Source: Aspidapion aeneum
Taxonomy: Eukaryota; Arthropoda; Insecta; Coleoptera; Brentidae
Length of the DNA stretch: 64,000 nt
Reading direction: 5' to 3'
Assembly: GCA_963576565.1 (NCBI GenBank)
Contig: OY755039.1
Coordinates: 87,129,207-87,193,206, forward strand
The notes beneath the pieces are model-generated. The model was given only the letters and a program-made list of their open reading frames with translations, was not told the origin of the DNA and did not search any database. Below, in pieces: positions 22,181-33,119 of this stretch. Every line of letters starts with the position of its first letter. Within the stretch, counting starts at the first letter, position 1. Both the position numbers and the translations under genes were made by a program.

Positions 22181-22387
22181 TTAGTAAAGGAGAGCTATAA
22201 GTTCAATAAACCTTTTACCGTGGATGGTCAAAGGTGCGTTATAAACAGGCTTAATGATATTTTTAACTTTGGATAATAAAGAAAAGAATAGACTAAAAAA
22301 AGAGGGAATATACAAAGGTTCGATGACCTTTTCAACAAGAACTAGAAGAGGAGCGGTGTAAACCGGTTTATTATGTCTATGTCTCAC
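22181..22387 (-). other. Short mirrored ORF upstream of left polymerase promoter
   Basis: 68 codons, unknown function, same strand as the polymerase and about 140 bases upstream of its TATA box. The predicted peptide has an internal near-repeat (KPVYTAPL...EKVIEPLY and KPVYNAPL...KRFIELI). The right arm has the same frame, 88 codons long because its end is shifted by small differences. Preservation in both arms may be due only to their similarity. It could be a real small gene, a fragment of one, or chance. Confidence 0.3.
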
Positions 22388-24185
22388 TTTCTTCTGAAAG
22401 TGCTTTGTTGCTTGAGAAGGCAGCTGAGCCTCTAAGAATTTATAAATATTTGTTAAAAATTAATTGGTGGTATACACAAAATTTATTTTAGTTTTAGTTG
22501 AAACTTTTATAAATATTATATATTTATTAAGTTGCATATATACATACACATAAAACCACCAGAAAATAAAGCTTATATTGTATGAAAGAGCCAAAGACAA
22601 AGCTTGATGGGTATTGATTAGGCTATTTTTAGATTTTTGAGCAATTTTTGTTCCTACAGTGCATAAATTCAAATAACTATGTTTTATGTTATTGTTAGGT
22701 CACCATTTAACTGTTCATCTTCCTTCTAACCTTAATTTTTTCTATTAGTTCAACGTAAATTCTTTTTGGATTTACCTGATTTGGAAAAAACTTCTTTCCT
22801 CCATAAATCAAACTTTCTCGCTTAAACGCTGGATTTTATATTGGTACATTATTGATTGTAAGTATTTTCCTTGCTAATGTTTATATAAATAACATTTCGT
22901 CTTCTTATACCTATGTGGAGTCATAATCAATATTGTCCCTACGTAATCATTTATACTTACGTTTTTAAGTTTTGTGCGCTATTTTTCTTCCTTCTTTGTG
23001 ATGTAAATGTCAGATATTCTTGGCGTCTATCTCATATGCTCACAAGCTCTGTTTAATATTCAATTTGAATACCTAGTTCTTTTTCCATTTGTTCTATAAT
23101 GAAAAGTAAAGACAACACTTTAAGTAACAAAAAGCACAGTTTTTATCATAAAATGTTCATATATGGTTCTTATAAGTAGATATTATTATATTATAGATAT
23201 ATTAAAAAATGTTCTTTTAGGTTTTATATATTTTGTGCATTTAAGATAAATAATTTCCTTAGATTTTTCATGTTACATCCATTAAGATTCTTAACTGAAG
23301 ACATGGCTTAAAATTCATAACATACAATTAGTCTCCTGGTTGATTTGTGTGATTTAGAAAAGCAAATGCATCAGACTATTTTAACTGCAAATTACCATGA
23401 TGATATAAGGAAGCTTTTAATTACTCACCTTTTGTCCGTCTGTGTCTGTACGAGGATCAGGTTGATAGTAAATCTTCTTGAATATAATTATCCGAGTAAT
23501 TATCATTATCTTTCACATTACAAAAATTAGATGATCATTTGTAGCTTTTGACGGTTTAAGCCTAAAACAAAGACGGAGAGCTAAAAGACGAAGAGCTAAA
23601 TTCTGCATTCTACTGTATCAGGAACGTATAGTCATAAAGATGAATCTTACAACTTTAAAATACAGGTGCTGTTCATATAATATTATTACTAAATAGCTAG
23701 TAATTCACTCATTTTGCTATTGTTCTAGGCATGCGCATCAAATAATAAATACATCTGCTTGTATTCAGGTGCTTTTTAAAATAAAAGTTCTACCATTTTC
23801 TGCTGATACATATAGGACATAAGAAACACACACTATTTTGACCTGTCACAAGTTTTTCATCACATAAATCAAGATGGCTAATATGGTTTTTGTTAATAAA
23901 TTTCAATTCACGAGAAAATATTTATAAAAAAATCAGGTGCAAAAGACCCAAAGCACAATGATACCTTAAAATTAATGTATACATTCTTAAATGCCTGTAT
24001 GGGTGGGGTTTTCTTTGTCAATAATATAGACACTAACTTAATAATATACAACATAATTGTAATTCCTTTATATACGAGATATGAACCAAACATATTGAGA
24101 AAAAATATCAAACTAACAAACTTGATATTTTATAAAGTTAACATATTATTATCGCTAAAATTTGCTTTAGATTGCTACCGTTTCG
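22388..24185. other. Gene-free part of left arm
   Basis: AT-rich sequence with only short frames, all mirrored in the right arm (about 26959-28747). I see no recognisable gene, RNA or transposon. A pair of short ORFs at 23908-24111 (-) and 23975-24250 (+) overlap on opposite strands and are mirrored, but their peptides look like random AT-rich translation. Confidence 0.5.
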
Positions 24186-24566
24186 ATTGTAACAATTTGT
24201 TTTTAGTATTGAGCATTTTGTTTTTAGGAATGCAACAATTTCCCTTTTAGATTGTAACAGTTTGTGTTTATAATTGCAACAATTTGAATATTGGATTGTA
24301 ACAGTTTGTGTTTAGGATTGTAACAATTTGTTCGTACGATTGCAACAATTCGTTTTTATAATTGTAACAATTTGTTTGTAGGATTGTGACTGTTTGTTTG
24401 TAGAATTATAGCAGTTTATGTTTAGGATTGTAACAATTTGTTCATACGATTGCAACAATTTGTTTGTAGGATTATGACTATTTGTTTGTAGAATTGTAGC
24501 AATTTGTGTTTAGGATGTAACATTAGGTTTTTTTAATTGTAACAATTTGTTTTTAGGATTTTATTA
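24186..24566 (+). repeat. 22-bp iteron-like minisatellite, left arm
   Basis: About 17 imperfect repeats of a 22-bp unit with the core GATTGTAACAATTTGTTTNTA (variants GCAACAATT, GTAACAGTT, GTGACTGTT). The half-palindromic core TTGTAACAA recurs in most units. The array sits about 1.4 kb from the palindrome centre and is matched in inverted orientation at 26572-26958. It is non-coding. Confidence 0.88.
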
Positions 24567-25222
24567 ATTTATTTTTAGGGTCACTAATAAATGTACATAC
24601 ATTTTTGCATGATGTCAACGCCTAGTACAGTAAAATTTGAATTTCAAGCTTTCAATACTGCTTTTGAATATATGAAACAAAATCAATTTTTTCAATAAGA
24701 GGACAATTTGTCCTTACTGAGTAAATAGGGTTAATACTGACATTTTTCAACTCTAAGCTCAATTACCTTTCGTTAAATATTGCCCAACTTGAATCAAATT
24801 CCATTAAAATTCTACAAGAGATTAATCAAATTCAGACAAGGTATGAAACCAAACAAAGAATTGTACCAATTTGTGTTTAGGATTGTAACATTAGGTTTTT
24901 TAATTGTAACAATTTGTTTTTAGGATTTTAATAATTTATTTTTAGGGTCACTAATAAATGTACATACATTTTTGCATGATGTCAATGCCTAGTACAGTTA
25001 AATTTGAGTTTCAAGCTTTCAATACTGCTTTTGAATATATGAAACAAAATCAATTTTTTCAATAAGAGGACAATTTGTCCTTACTGAGTAAATAGGGTCA
25101 ATACTGACATTTTTCAACTCTAAGCTCAACTACCTTTCATTAAATAATGTCCAACTTAAATCAATATCCATTAAAATTCTACAAGAGATTAATTAAATTC
25201 AGACAAGGTATGAAACCAGAAA
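24501..25222 (+). repeat. 367-bp direct duplication at inner end of left arm
   Basis: Copy A (24501-24867) and copy B (24868-about 25222) are near-identical, starting AATTTGTGTTTAGG and ending around a GACAAGGTATGAAACCA stretch. The right arm has a single copy (about 26260-26640, reversed). The extra copy therefore belongs to the spacer and makes the palindrome centre asymmetric. Confidence 0.85.
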
Positions 25223-26252
25223 ACTTGTTCATTTCTCAACTGAAAATTTTTACTGCTGTTACTATTTGTTTTTACATTAAAACTGTTTTCTTAAATTTTC
25301 TTACTATTTTATTTTATAGGTACAGAAAAACATACACCAGTGTCGTATTTAAAATGCATGTAATTTTAAAAATTAGAAATAACTTTCTGATATTTTATTT
25401 TATTACACCCCCACCACTCACACTGAATAACGTCAATATTAGGATTTTTCTACTCTACGCTTAATTACCTTTCATTTGATACCCCACAAGCCATATCTTG
25501 CCTAAAGTGATAATTTTTATTTAAAAACTACCCCCGTTTTTGGGTTTATATTGTGTAGACCTTAGTACTATTTAAACACCTTTAACCACAGCTTTAGCAC
25601 AACATACACACCAAATTTTATCAAAATCGGTCAAGTAGTTTATGTCTTATTTTAAAGTGATTTATGAAAACTACCCCATTAGTTGGCTTCTATAGGGTTG
25701 CTTCAAATTATCTTTAAACGTAGTCAACAAGAGCTTAACTCTATAGTACATACCAAATTTTATTGATATCGGTCAATTAGATTTTAAGTTATAAGCATTT
25801 TAATTATTTTTTAAAAACTTCCCTTTTTCTTAGGTTTTAGGGGGTTTATGTCAACCATCTTTTGCAGGGTATCACCGGAGGTTATATCGAGTGTAGGTAC
25901 AAAATTCTATTAAAATCGCTTAAATGGTTCTTTGTTTATAGACGATTAAAGGTTTTAGAAAAACTACCCCTTTTGCACGCTTCTAGGGGGTTGATTGTTA
26001 CCATTTTCATACATGAACAGCAAGACCCCAAGCCCGGTTTACCCACAAATTTTCATGAAAATTGGTCCAGTAGTTGGGGAGCAATAGACAAAAAAGGAAC
26101 AGTAGTCAATGTAGTATATTCAACAGCAGCTGTACTACTGTTCCTTTTTTCTCTATTGCTCCCCAACTACTGGACCAATTTTCATGAAAATTTGTGGGTA
26201 AACCGGGCTTGGGGTCTTGCTGTTCACGTATGAAAATGGTAACATGTAATGT
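24885..26252. other. Spacer at palindrome centre
   Basis: About 1.37 kb not shared as inverted repeat between arms. It contains copy B of the 367-bp repeat, an AT-rich piece (25223-25430), and four degenerate units of about 130 bp (25435-26060). Each unit has a CTACCCC-like block followed by an AAATTTTAT-AAAATCGGTCAA-type block, related to the repeats at 34020-34350 and 35700-35900. A 100-bp inverted repeat follows (26008-26234). No gene is seen. Confidence 0.75.
26008..26234. repeat. Hairpin-forming inverted repeat at palindrome centre
   Basis: Two arms of about 97 bp (26008-26104 and 26135-26234) are near-perfect reverse complements around a roughly 30-base loop. The loop (26105-26127) is a 23-base exact match to the sequence just upstream of each polymerase promoter (29005-29027; reverse complement at about 22107-22129). 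Each hairpin arm ends with AAAAAAGGAACAGTAG or its complement. Confidence 0.88.
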
Positions 26253-26571
26253 AATCCTAAACACAAATTGGTACAATTCTTTGTCTGGTTTCACCCCTTG
26301 TCTGAATTTGATTAATCTCTTGTAGAATTTTAATGGAATTTGATTCAAGTTGGACATTATTTAATGAAAGGTAATTGAGCTTAGAGTTGAAAAATGTCAG
26401 TATTGACCCTATTTACTCAGTAAGGACAAATTGTCCTCTTATTGAAAAAATTGATTTTGTTTCATATATTCAAAAGCAGTATTGAAAGCTTGAAATTCAA
26501 ATTTTACTGTACTAGGCGTTGACATCATGCAAAAATGTATGTAGATTTATTAGTGACCCTAAAAATAAATT

Positions 26572-26958
26572 ATTAAAATCCTAAAAACAAATTGTTACAA
26601 TTAAAAAAACCTAATGTTACATCCTAAACACAAATTGCTACAATTCTTCAAACAAATAGTCATAATCCTACAAACAAATTGTTGCAATCGTATGAACAAA
26701 TTGTTACAATCCTAAACATAAACTGCTATAATTCTACAAACAAACAGTCACAATCCTACAAACAAATTGTTACAATTATAAAAACAAATTGTTGCAATCG
26801 TACGAACAAATTGTTACAATCCTAAACACAAACTGTTACAATCCAATATTCAAATTGTTGCAATTATAAATACAAACTGTTACAATCTAAAAGGGAAATT
26901 GTTGCATTCCTAAAAACGAAATGCTCAATACTAAAAACAAATTGTTACAATCGAAACG
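26572..26958 (-). repeat. 22-bp iteron-like minisatellite, right arm
   Basis: Mirror image of 24186-24566: about 17 imperfect 22-bp units reading CAAATTGTTACAATCC on the + strand. Unit-by-unit variants (for example the GTACGAAC and CGTATGAAC spacers) follow the same order as in the left arm, showing that the array was already formed before the arms were duplicated. Confidence 0.88.
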
Positions 26959-28747
26959 GTAGCAATCTAAAGCAAATTTTAGCGATAATAATATGTTAAC
27001 TTTATAAAATATCAAGTTTGTTAGTTTGATATTTTTTCTCAATATGTTTGGTTCATATCTCGTATATAAAGGAATTACAATTATGTTGTATATTATTAAG
27101 TTAGTGTCTATATTATTGACAAAGAAAACCCCACCCATACAGGCATTTAAGAATGTATACATTCATTTTAAGGTATCATTGTGCTTTGGGTCTTTTGCAC
27201 CTGATTTTTTTATAAATATTTTCTCGTGAATTGAAGTTTATTAACAAAAACCATATTAGCCATCTTGATTTATGTGATGAAAAACTTGTGACAGGTCAAA
27301 ATAGTGTGTGTTTCTTATGTCTTATATGTATCAGCAGAAAATGGTAGAACTTTTATTTTAAAAAGCACCTGAATACAAGCAGATGTATTTATTATTTAAT
27401 GCGCATGCCTAGAACAATAGCAAAATGAGTGAATTACTAGCTATTTAGTAATAATATTATATGAACAGCACCTGTATTTTAAAGTTGTAAGAGTCATCTT
27501 TATGACTATACGTTCCTGATACAGTAGAATGCCGAATTTAGCTCTTCGTCTTTTAGCTCTCCGTCTTTGTTTTAGGCTTTAAAGCGTTAAAAGCTACAAA
27601 TGATCATCTAATTTTTGTAATGTGAAAGATAATGATAATTACTCGGATAATTATATTCAAGAAGATTTACTATCAACCTGATCCTCGCACAGACACAGAC
27701 GGACAAAAGGTGAGTAATTAAAAGCTTCCTTATATCATCATGGTAATTTGCAGTTAAAATAGTCTGATGCAATTTGCTTTTCTAAATCACACAAACCAAC
27801 CAGGAGACTTTTTTATGTTATGAATTTTAAGCCATATCTTCAGTTAAGAATCTTAATGGATGTAACATGAAAAATCTAAGGAAATTATTTATCTTAAATG
27901 CACAAAATATATAAAACCTAAAAGAACATTTTTTAATATATCTATAATATAATAATATCTACTTATAAGAACCATATATGAACATTTATGATAAAAACTG
28001 TGATTTTTGTTACTTAAAGTGTTGTCTTTTCTTTTCATTATAGAACAAATGGAAAAAGAACTAGGTATTCAAATTGAATATTAAACAGAGCTTGTGAGCA
28101 TATGAGATAGACGCCAAGAATATCTGACATTTACATCACAATGAAGGAAGAAAAATAGCGCACAAAACTTAAAAACGTAAGTATAAATGATTACGTAGGG
28201 ACAATATTGATTATGACTCGACATAGGTATAAGAAGACGAAATGTTATTTATATAAACATTAGCAAGGAAAATACTTACAATCAATAGTGTACCAATATA
28301 AAATCCAGCGTTTAAGCGAGAAAGTTTGATTTATGGAGGAAAGAGGTTTTTTCCAAATCAGGTAAATCCAAAAAGAATTTACGTTGAACTAATAGAAAAA
28401 ATTAAGGTTAGAAGGAAGATGAATAGTTAAATGGTGACCTAACAATAACATAAAACATAGTTATTTGAATTTATGCACTGTGGGAACAAAAATTGCTCAA
28501 AATTCTAAAAATAGCCTAATCGATACCCATCAAGCTTTGTCTTTGGCTCTTCCATACAATATAAGCTTTATTTTCTGGTGGTTTTATGTGTATGTATATG
28601 CAACTTAATAAATATATAATATTTATAAAAGTTTCAACTAAAACTAAAATAAATTTTGTGTATACCACCAATTAATTATTAACAAATTTTTATAAATTCT
28701 TAGAGGCTCAGCTGCCTTCTCAAGCAACAAAGCACTTTTAGAAGAAA
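26959..28747. other. Gene-free part of right arm
   Basis: Mirror of 22388-24185. No gene, RNA or transposon recognised. The short frames present are AT-rich noise. Confidence 0.5.
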
Positions 28748-29014
28748 GTGAGACATAGACATAATAAACCGGTTTACACCGCTCCTCTTCTAGTTCTTGT
28801 TGAAAAGGTCATCGAACCTTTGTATATTCCCTCTTTTTTTAGTCTATTATTTTCTTTATTATCCAAAGTTAAAAATATCATTGAGCCTGTTTATAACGCA
28901 CCTTTGACCATCCACCGTAAAAGGTTTATTGAACTTATACTCTCCTTTACTAATCTAAACCTTAAAGAACACCTGTGTTGTACATACTTGGGTTATAAAA
29001 AAAGGTCAATGTAG
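28748..29014 (+). other. Short mirrored ORF upstream of right polymerase promoter
   Basis: 88 codons; the first 60 or so match the left-arm frame at 22181-22387. Same internal near-repeat PVYTAPL / PVYNAPL. It ends 80 bases before the TATA box of the polymerase gene. Function unknown; weak support for being coding. Confidence 0.3.
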
Positions 29015-29093
29015 TATATTCAACAGCTGCAACCCATTTCTAACAAGTCTAAACCTGTTTTCGACAAGTCTTAACGTGTATCTGAAAAGCACT

Positions 29094-29128
29094 TATAAAA
29101 GGGCGGAGCGTGTTGAACGGCAGTCCGT
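29094..29128 (+). promoter_or_regulatory. TATA box and damaged initiator of right-arm polymerase gene
   Basis: TATAAAAG at 29094-29101 is identical to the left arm, but the initiator reads TCCGT (29124-29128) where the left has TCAGT, so the presumed start base A is C here. An upstream CAGT at 29121-29124 remains. The promoter of this arm is likely weakened. Confidence 0.6.
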
Positions 29129-29229
29129 TAGGTATAACTTTTCAAGGAAAGTGCATTATTGAGTTCTATCAACTCAGTGTTTTAGTGAAGTTGGTGCTAT
29201 TCAAAAAAAAATAAAATGAGTTTTAAAGT

Positions 29230-30567
29230 ATGTGTCAGCTTGGTATGGTAGAAGATATGGATAAAAGTATTTCAATTTTAAAAATTCTAAAAGATTGTGC
29301 GTTGGCCAGTAGGCAATTAAGCATTGCTTTAAAAAAAGCCTCTTCAGTTGCTGAAAAATCTCATTTGACGGCGTGTCTGGGACAAGTTAAACAGTGCAAG
29401 CACATTTTGAAACAAAAAAGCCTCAAGTTTGGTGGTGCGATTGGGACCAAGGAAAAAGCCAAACATCGCGTACAATGGGAAGATATAAAATCAGCCTTTG
29501 AAAGCCGAGTAAGAAGCGCTGTCATTACAAATTTACGTCATAAGGATCCCAAAAAGTTTTTAGAGGATTGTTTTAGTTTATTTAAACGAAGGATTGAAAA
29601 TACATTAAAAAAAGAGGATATGATAAAAGTTAATACTATTTTAAGCGGAGATTTTCATATACCAAAAAAAGAACAGCTTGGAAATGAGACAAAACATTTT
29701 AATACCGCTAATGCGATTATTGACCGCAACACAAATTTAAAAAACTGGTTTGATAAAAATGTAAAAAATTTGCTTTTGACTGATTTGGAAGATTTTAAGC
29801 AAAATCAATCTGGATGGTCTCTTACAAAAATAAATAATCTTATTATAGCAATTAATAAGTATAATCCCCTTAGAATTGGATCTTATTTAGAGCTACCCAA
29901 AGAAATTCTTAAGCGTAAAGCTTGCGTAAATGTGGAAAACAATAACGATTTATGTTTTGGTTGGGCTATTGTGTCAGCATTATATCCTGTTGAAAAAAAC
30001 TCAAATAGAATCTCATCCTACTCGCATCCTCAAGAAATGTTAAATTTAAAAAATATAAAATTTCCAATGACATTAAACCAAGTTGCCAGATTCGAAAAGC
30101 AAAATAATGTGTCCGTAAACGTGTATCGCGTGCAAAAACTTAATATAAACAGTTTTAAAGTACTGCCTGCGTACATTTCTGAAGAAAGGAACGAAAAACA
30201 TGTTAATTTGCTAATGATTCAAAATAATTACTATTTGGATGATGAACAGATTAAAGACCTTTCGCCACCAATTTACCACTTTGTATGGGTAAAAAATCTT
30301 TCAAGGCTAATAAGTAGTCAAATCAGCAAATCCAAAAAACCAACCTATATATGTGATAGATGCTCGTACTACTTCTATTCTGAAGCTGGACTTACTCAGC
30401 ATATAAAAGACTGCAAAATTATTGGCAGTGTTGTGGTTCCGAAATTACCAAGTAACGACAAAAAAGTTGTTGAATTTAAAAACTTTAAAAATAAACAATT
30501 TGCACCTTTTGTTATTTATTCCGATAATGAGTCTTTGCTGCTCCCTGTTGCAGAAAATAGTGGTTAA
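29230..30567 (+). pseudogene. Right-arm PolB: N-terminal half
   Basis: 445 codons. Regions: residues 1-230, helical domain with FESRVRSAVITNL and SGWSLTKINN; 231-350, CFGWAIVSALYPV and EKHVNLLMI, a spacing of Cys and His that could be a decayed cysteine-hydrolase-like fold (inference only); about 375-400, C2H2-like finger ICDRCSYYF...QHIKDC; about 430, exonuclease I as YSDNES (Asp and Glu kept, middle residue changed from Ile). It terminates at a single nonsense codon. Confidence 0.85.
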
Positions 30568-30591
30568 AAAACTCAAAAATATCAAAGTCAT

Positions 30592-32178
30592 GTGCCTTGT
30601 TCGGTAGGATATTTTGTAAAATGTGCCTATGATGATTCTTTATCATTTTATAAATCTCACACGGGGCCTGACTGTATGGAATGGTTTAGTAAACAGTTAC
30701 TAGATTTCTCTGACATACCCATGGAACCTTTAAGTAAAAAGCAAAAAACTGACTTTAACAATGCTACTAAATGTCATATTTCTGAACAGGACTTTTTAGC
30801 TGGTGAAAAGAAAATACGCGATCATAGTCACCTTACAGACAGTCATACTGTCCCTGTAGTATTCCACAATCTTAGTTCTTATGATGGACATTTGATAATT
30901 GAAAACATCGCCAATTTGGACGGATCAATAAATTTGCTACCAATTAACAAAGAAAAATATATAGCATTTACCAAAAAAATTAATGAAAATTTAATCGAAT
31001 TTAGATTTATTGATTCCTACCGATTCATGGCCAGTAGCTTGGAAAAGCTAGCTTCCTATCTTGAGGAGTATCCTCTGGTTAGAAACGAATTTCCCAACTT
31101 GTCTGACGAACAATACAAACTTATTTTTAAAAAAGGAGTATTTTGCTATGACTATATAAATAGTTGGGAAAAATTAAGAGACACATCTTTGCCTGAGCAA
31201 CTTAATTTCTTTAACACACTCGAAAGTAGAGAAATATCGCCTGCTGATTATTATCATGCCCAAAATATATGGAGACGCTTTGGTTGTAAAACCCTACAAG
31301 ATTACATGGAATTCTACATGAAAGTTGATATAATACTTCTAATGCAGGTATTTCAACAATTTAGACAAAGCTGTCATAAAACGTATGGTCTGGATCCTGC
31401 TAATTATTTTACCCTTCCTGGTTATACATGGGATTGTATGCTGTATTGCACGCAACAAAAATTAGAGCTTTTGACCGACTATAATATGGTAACTTTTATA
31501 GTACGCGGCATTAGAGGAGGGTTGAGCCAATGCTCTAAAAGGTATGTGGAGGCCAATAATAAATATATGGCCAACTATGATTTAACCAAAGAAACATCTT
31601 TTTTGATGTATTTTGATATTAATAACCAATATGGATATAGCATGAGTCAGAAACTGCCGTATGAAAAATTTAATTGGTTAGAAAGTGACGAAATGCTCAA
31701 TTTTGATGTTAATAAAATTGAAGATGACTCGAGTAATGGATACATCCTGGAAGTCGACTTGCACATTCCTGTAGAATTACATGACTATTTCTCAGACTTA
31801 CCCTTATGTCCTGAACATCGCTGCCCGCCTGACGAGAAAAACCCTAAAAATAAGAAACTTATGGCCACACGATATAATAAAACGGAATACGTAATTCATT
31901 ATAGAAATCTAAAGCAAGCGTTAAAACTTGGTATAAAACTTGAAAAAATTCATAAAATTTTATGCTTTAAGCAATCTGCATGGCTAAAGCCTTATATTGA
32001 TTTGAATACTCAACTAAGACAGCATGCTAAAAATGATTTTGAGAAAAACCTTTTTAAATTAATGAACAATGCCGTTTTTGGTAAAACTATGGAAAATATT
32101 AAAAAACATAGTATTGTTAAATTAATCAAGAAATGGGATGGACGACGGAGGAGCAGAAGCACTGCTTTCTCGACCTGA
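30592..32178 (+). pseudogene. Right-arm PolB: exonuclease and palm motifs A and B
   Basis: 528 codons in the same frame as the preceding fragment, so only the stop separates them. Contains RDHSHLT truncated directly to DSHTVPVVFHNLSS (HNH-like half deleted), HNLSSYDGH (exonuclease II), GVFCYDYINSW, YFDINNQYG (motif A) and NNAVFGK (motif B). The last 11 residues are out of frame after the one-base insertion near 32140. Confidence 0.88.
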
Positions 32179-32857
32179 ATTCAAAAGCATTACAATATTC
32201 AATGAAAACTTGTTTGCCGTAGAACTTGAAAAAACCGAAATATATTTCAATAAACCGATATATGTGGGAATGTGTATTTTGGACATTGCCAAAACAACCA
32301 TATATGATTTTCACTATAACCATATGATAACAGCTTTTGGAAAAGATTGTACTGTGGCATACACAGATACTGATAGTTTAGTTTATAACATAAAAAATCA
32401 TGATATTTATGAATCAATACAGCGCAACTGTGACAAGTACTTTGATATCTCAGATTATGCTGAAGATAACATATATAACATTCCGAGGGTGAATAAAAAA
32501 GTTTTAGGCATGATGAAAGATGAAAACAATGGCGAAATAATGACGCATTTTATTGGCCTTAGAGCTAAAATGTATGCTACAAAAGTAGTGGACACCAAGA
32601 GTAAAGCTGCAAAAGTGATTAAGAAGGTCAAGGGTGTAAAACAAAATGTTGTAAAATCAAAAATATTATTTGAGGACTATGTTGACTGCCTCAACAATTT
32701 TAAAGATAAGGTGATTACGCAAAATCTTATAAGATCCGAAAAGCACAGACTATACTCCGTAAAACAAACAAAAATTGGACTAAGTCCCCTGGATGATAAA
32801 AGATGTATTTCAAAGGACTGTTATGAAACGTTACCGTGGGGGCACTACAGTATTTAG
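32138..32857 (+). pseudogene. Right-arm PolB: motif C and C-terminus
   Basis: 239 codons in the shifted frame. VAYTDTDSLVY (motif C, two catalytic Asp), then the thumb-like region and the family ending DDKRCISKDC...LPWGHYSI. An AATAAA signal lies at 33044-33049, about 190 bases after the stop. Confidence 0.87.
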
Positions 32858-33044
32858 TGATAACTTAAGTTAACTGTAATTTTAATAATGGTGTCTTTGT
32901 TTTTATTGTGTTTGGTTAGATATTTCACGTAGTGAGCTATACATAAATATAATGCAAATTTAATCTCCATTTTGCCTATAGATTATATTATAAAACTTCT
33001 AGAATTAGCAAAAGTCTAGTAGCGCCTAATATGTTAATGTAAAA

Positions 33045-33048
<4 letters not shown>

Positions 33049-33118
<70 letters not shown>
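33049..33118. repeat. (AT)n microsatellite, right arm
   Basis: Pure AT run of about 70 bp following an AATAAA. Mirror of 17943-17999 with a longer length. Confidence 0.95.

Positions 33119-33119
<1 letters not shown>

Larger units (their letters stand above)
16949..24884. repeat. Giant palindrome, left arm
   Basis: From about 16949 to 24884 the sequence matches the reverse complement of about 26253-35521. Aligned landmarks, left/right: outer edge GACTCTTTCCT 16950 / AGGAAAGAGTC 35520; TA microsatellite 17943 / 33118; polymerase stop 18195 / 32857; promoter TATA 22037 / 29097; 22-bp minisatellite 24186 / 26958. By eye the polymerase halves differ at about 18 of roughly 520 residues. Divergence is higher at the outer end, where the right arm also carries a 1.35-kb insertion. 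Confidence 0.92.
29230..32857 (+). pseudogene. DNA polymerase type B (DNA_pol_B_2, protein-primed type), right-arm copy, broken
   Basis: Same gene as in the left arm and less damaged. From the in-frame ATG at 29230 the frame is open for 445 codons to a single stop codon (30565-30567, TAA where the left has AAA). It then continues in the same frame to 32178, where one inserted base near 32140 shifts the end into 32138-32857. Two in-frame deletions (27 nt near 30707 and 48 nt near 30838) remove part of the HNH-like segment, and CHIC has become CHIS. The original ATG region lost 16 bases. Exonuclease DxE, exonuclease II, and polymerase motifs A, B and C are all visible. It points outward, away from the centre. 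An adintovirus/Polinton relative is possible, but no partner genes are present. Confidence 0.92.

Noticed and set aside
23908..24250. Mirrored ORFs of 67 and 91 codons in both palindrome arms (also 26887-27229)
   Set aside because: They overlap on opposite strands, run into the minisatellite, and their peptides look like AT-rich noise; being mirrored follows from the arms being copies.
25862..26357. ORFs of 123 and 83 codons over the palindrome centre
   Set aside because: Both cross the 97-bp inverted repeat, so the same peptide appears from both strands; this is a by-product of the hairpin.
18195..32857. Calling the polymerase locus a complete Polinton/Maverick or virus insertion
   Set aside because: Only the polymerase is present; no integrase, packaging ATPase, protease or capsid frame was found in the 18.6-kb palindrome.
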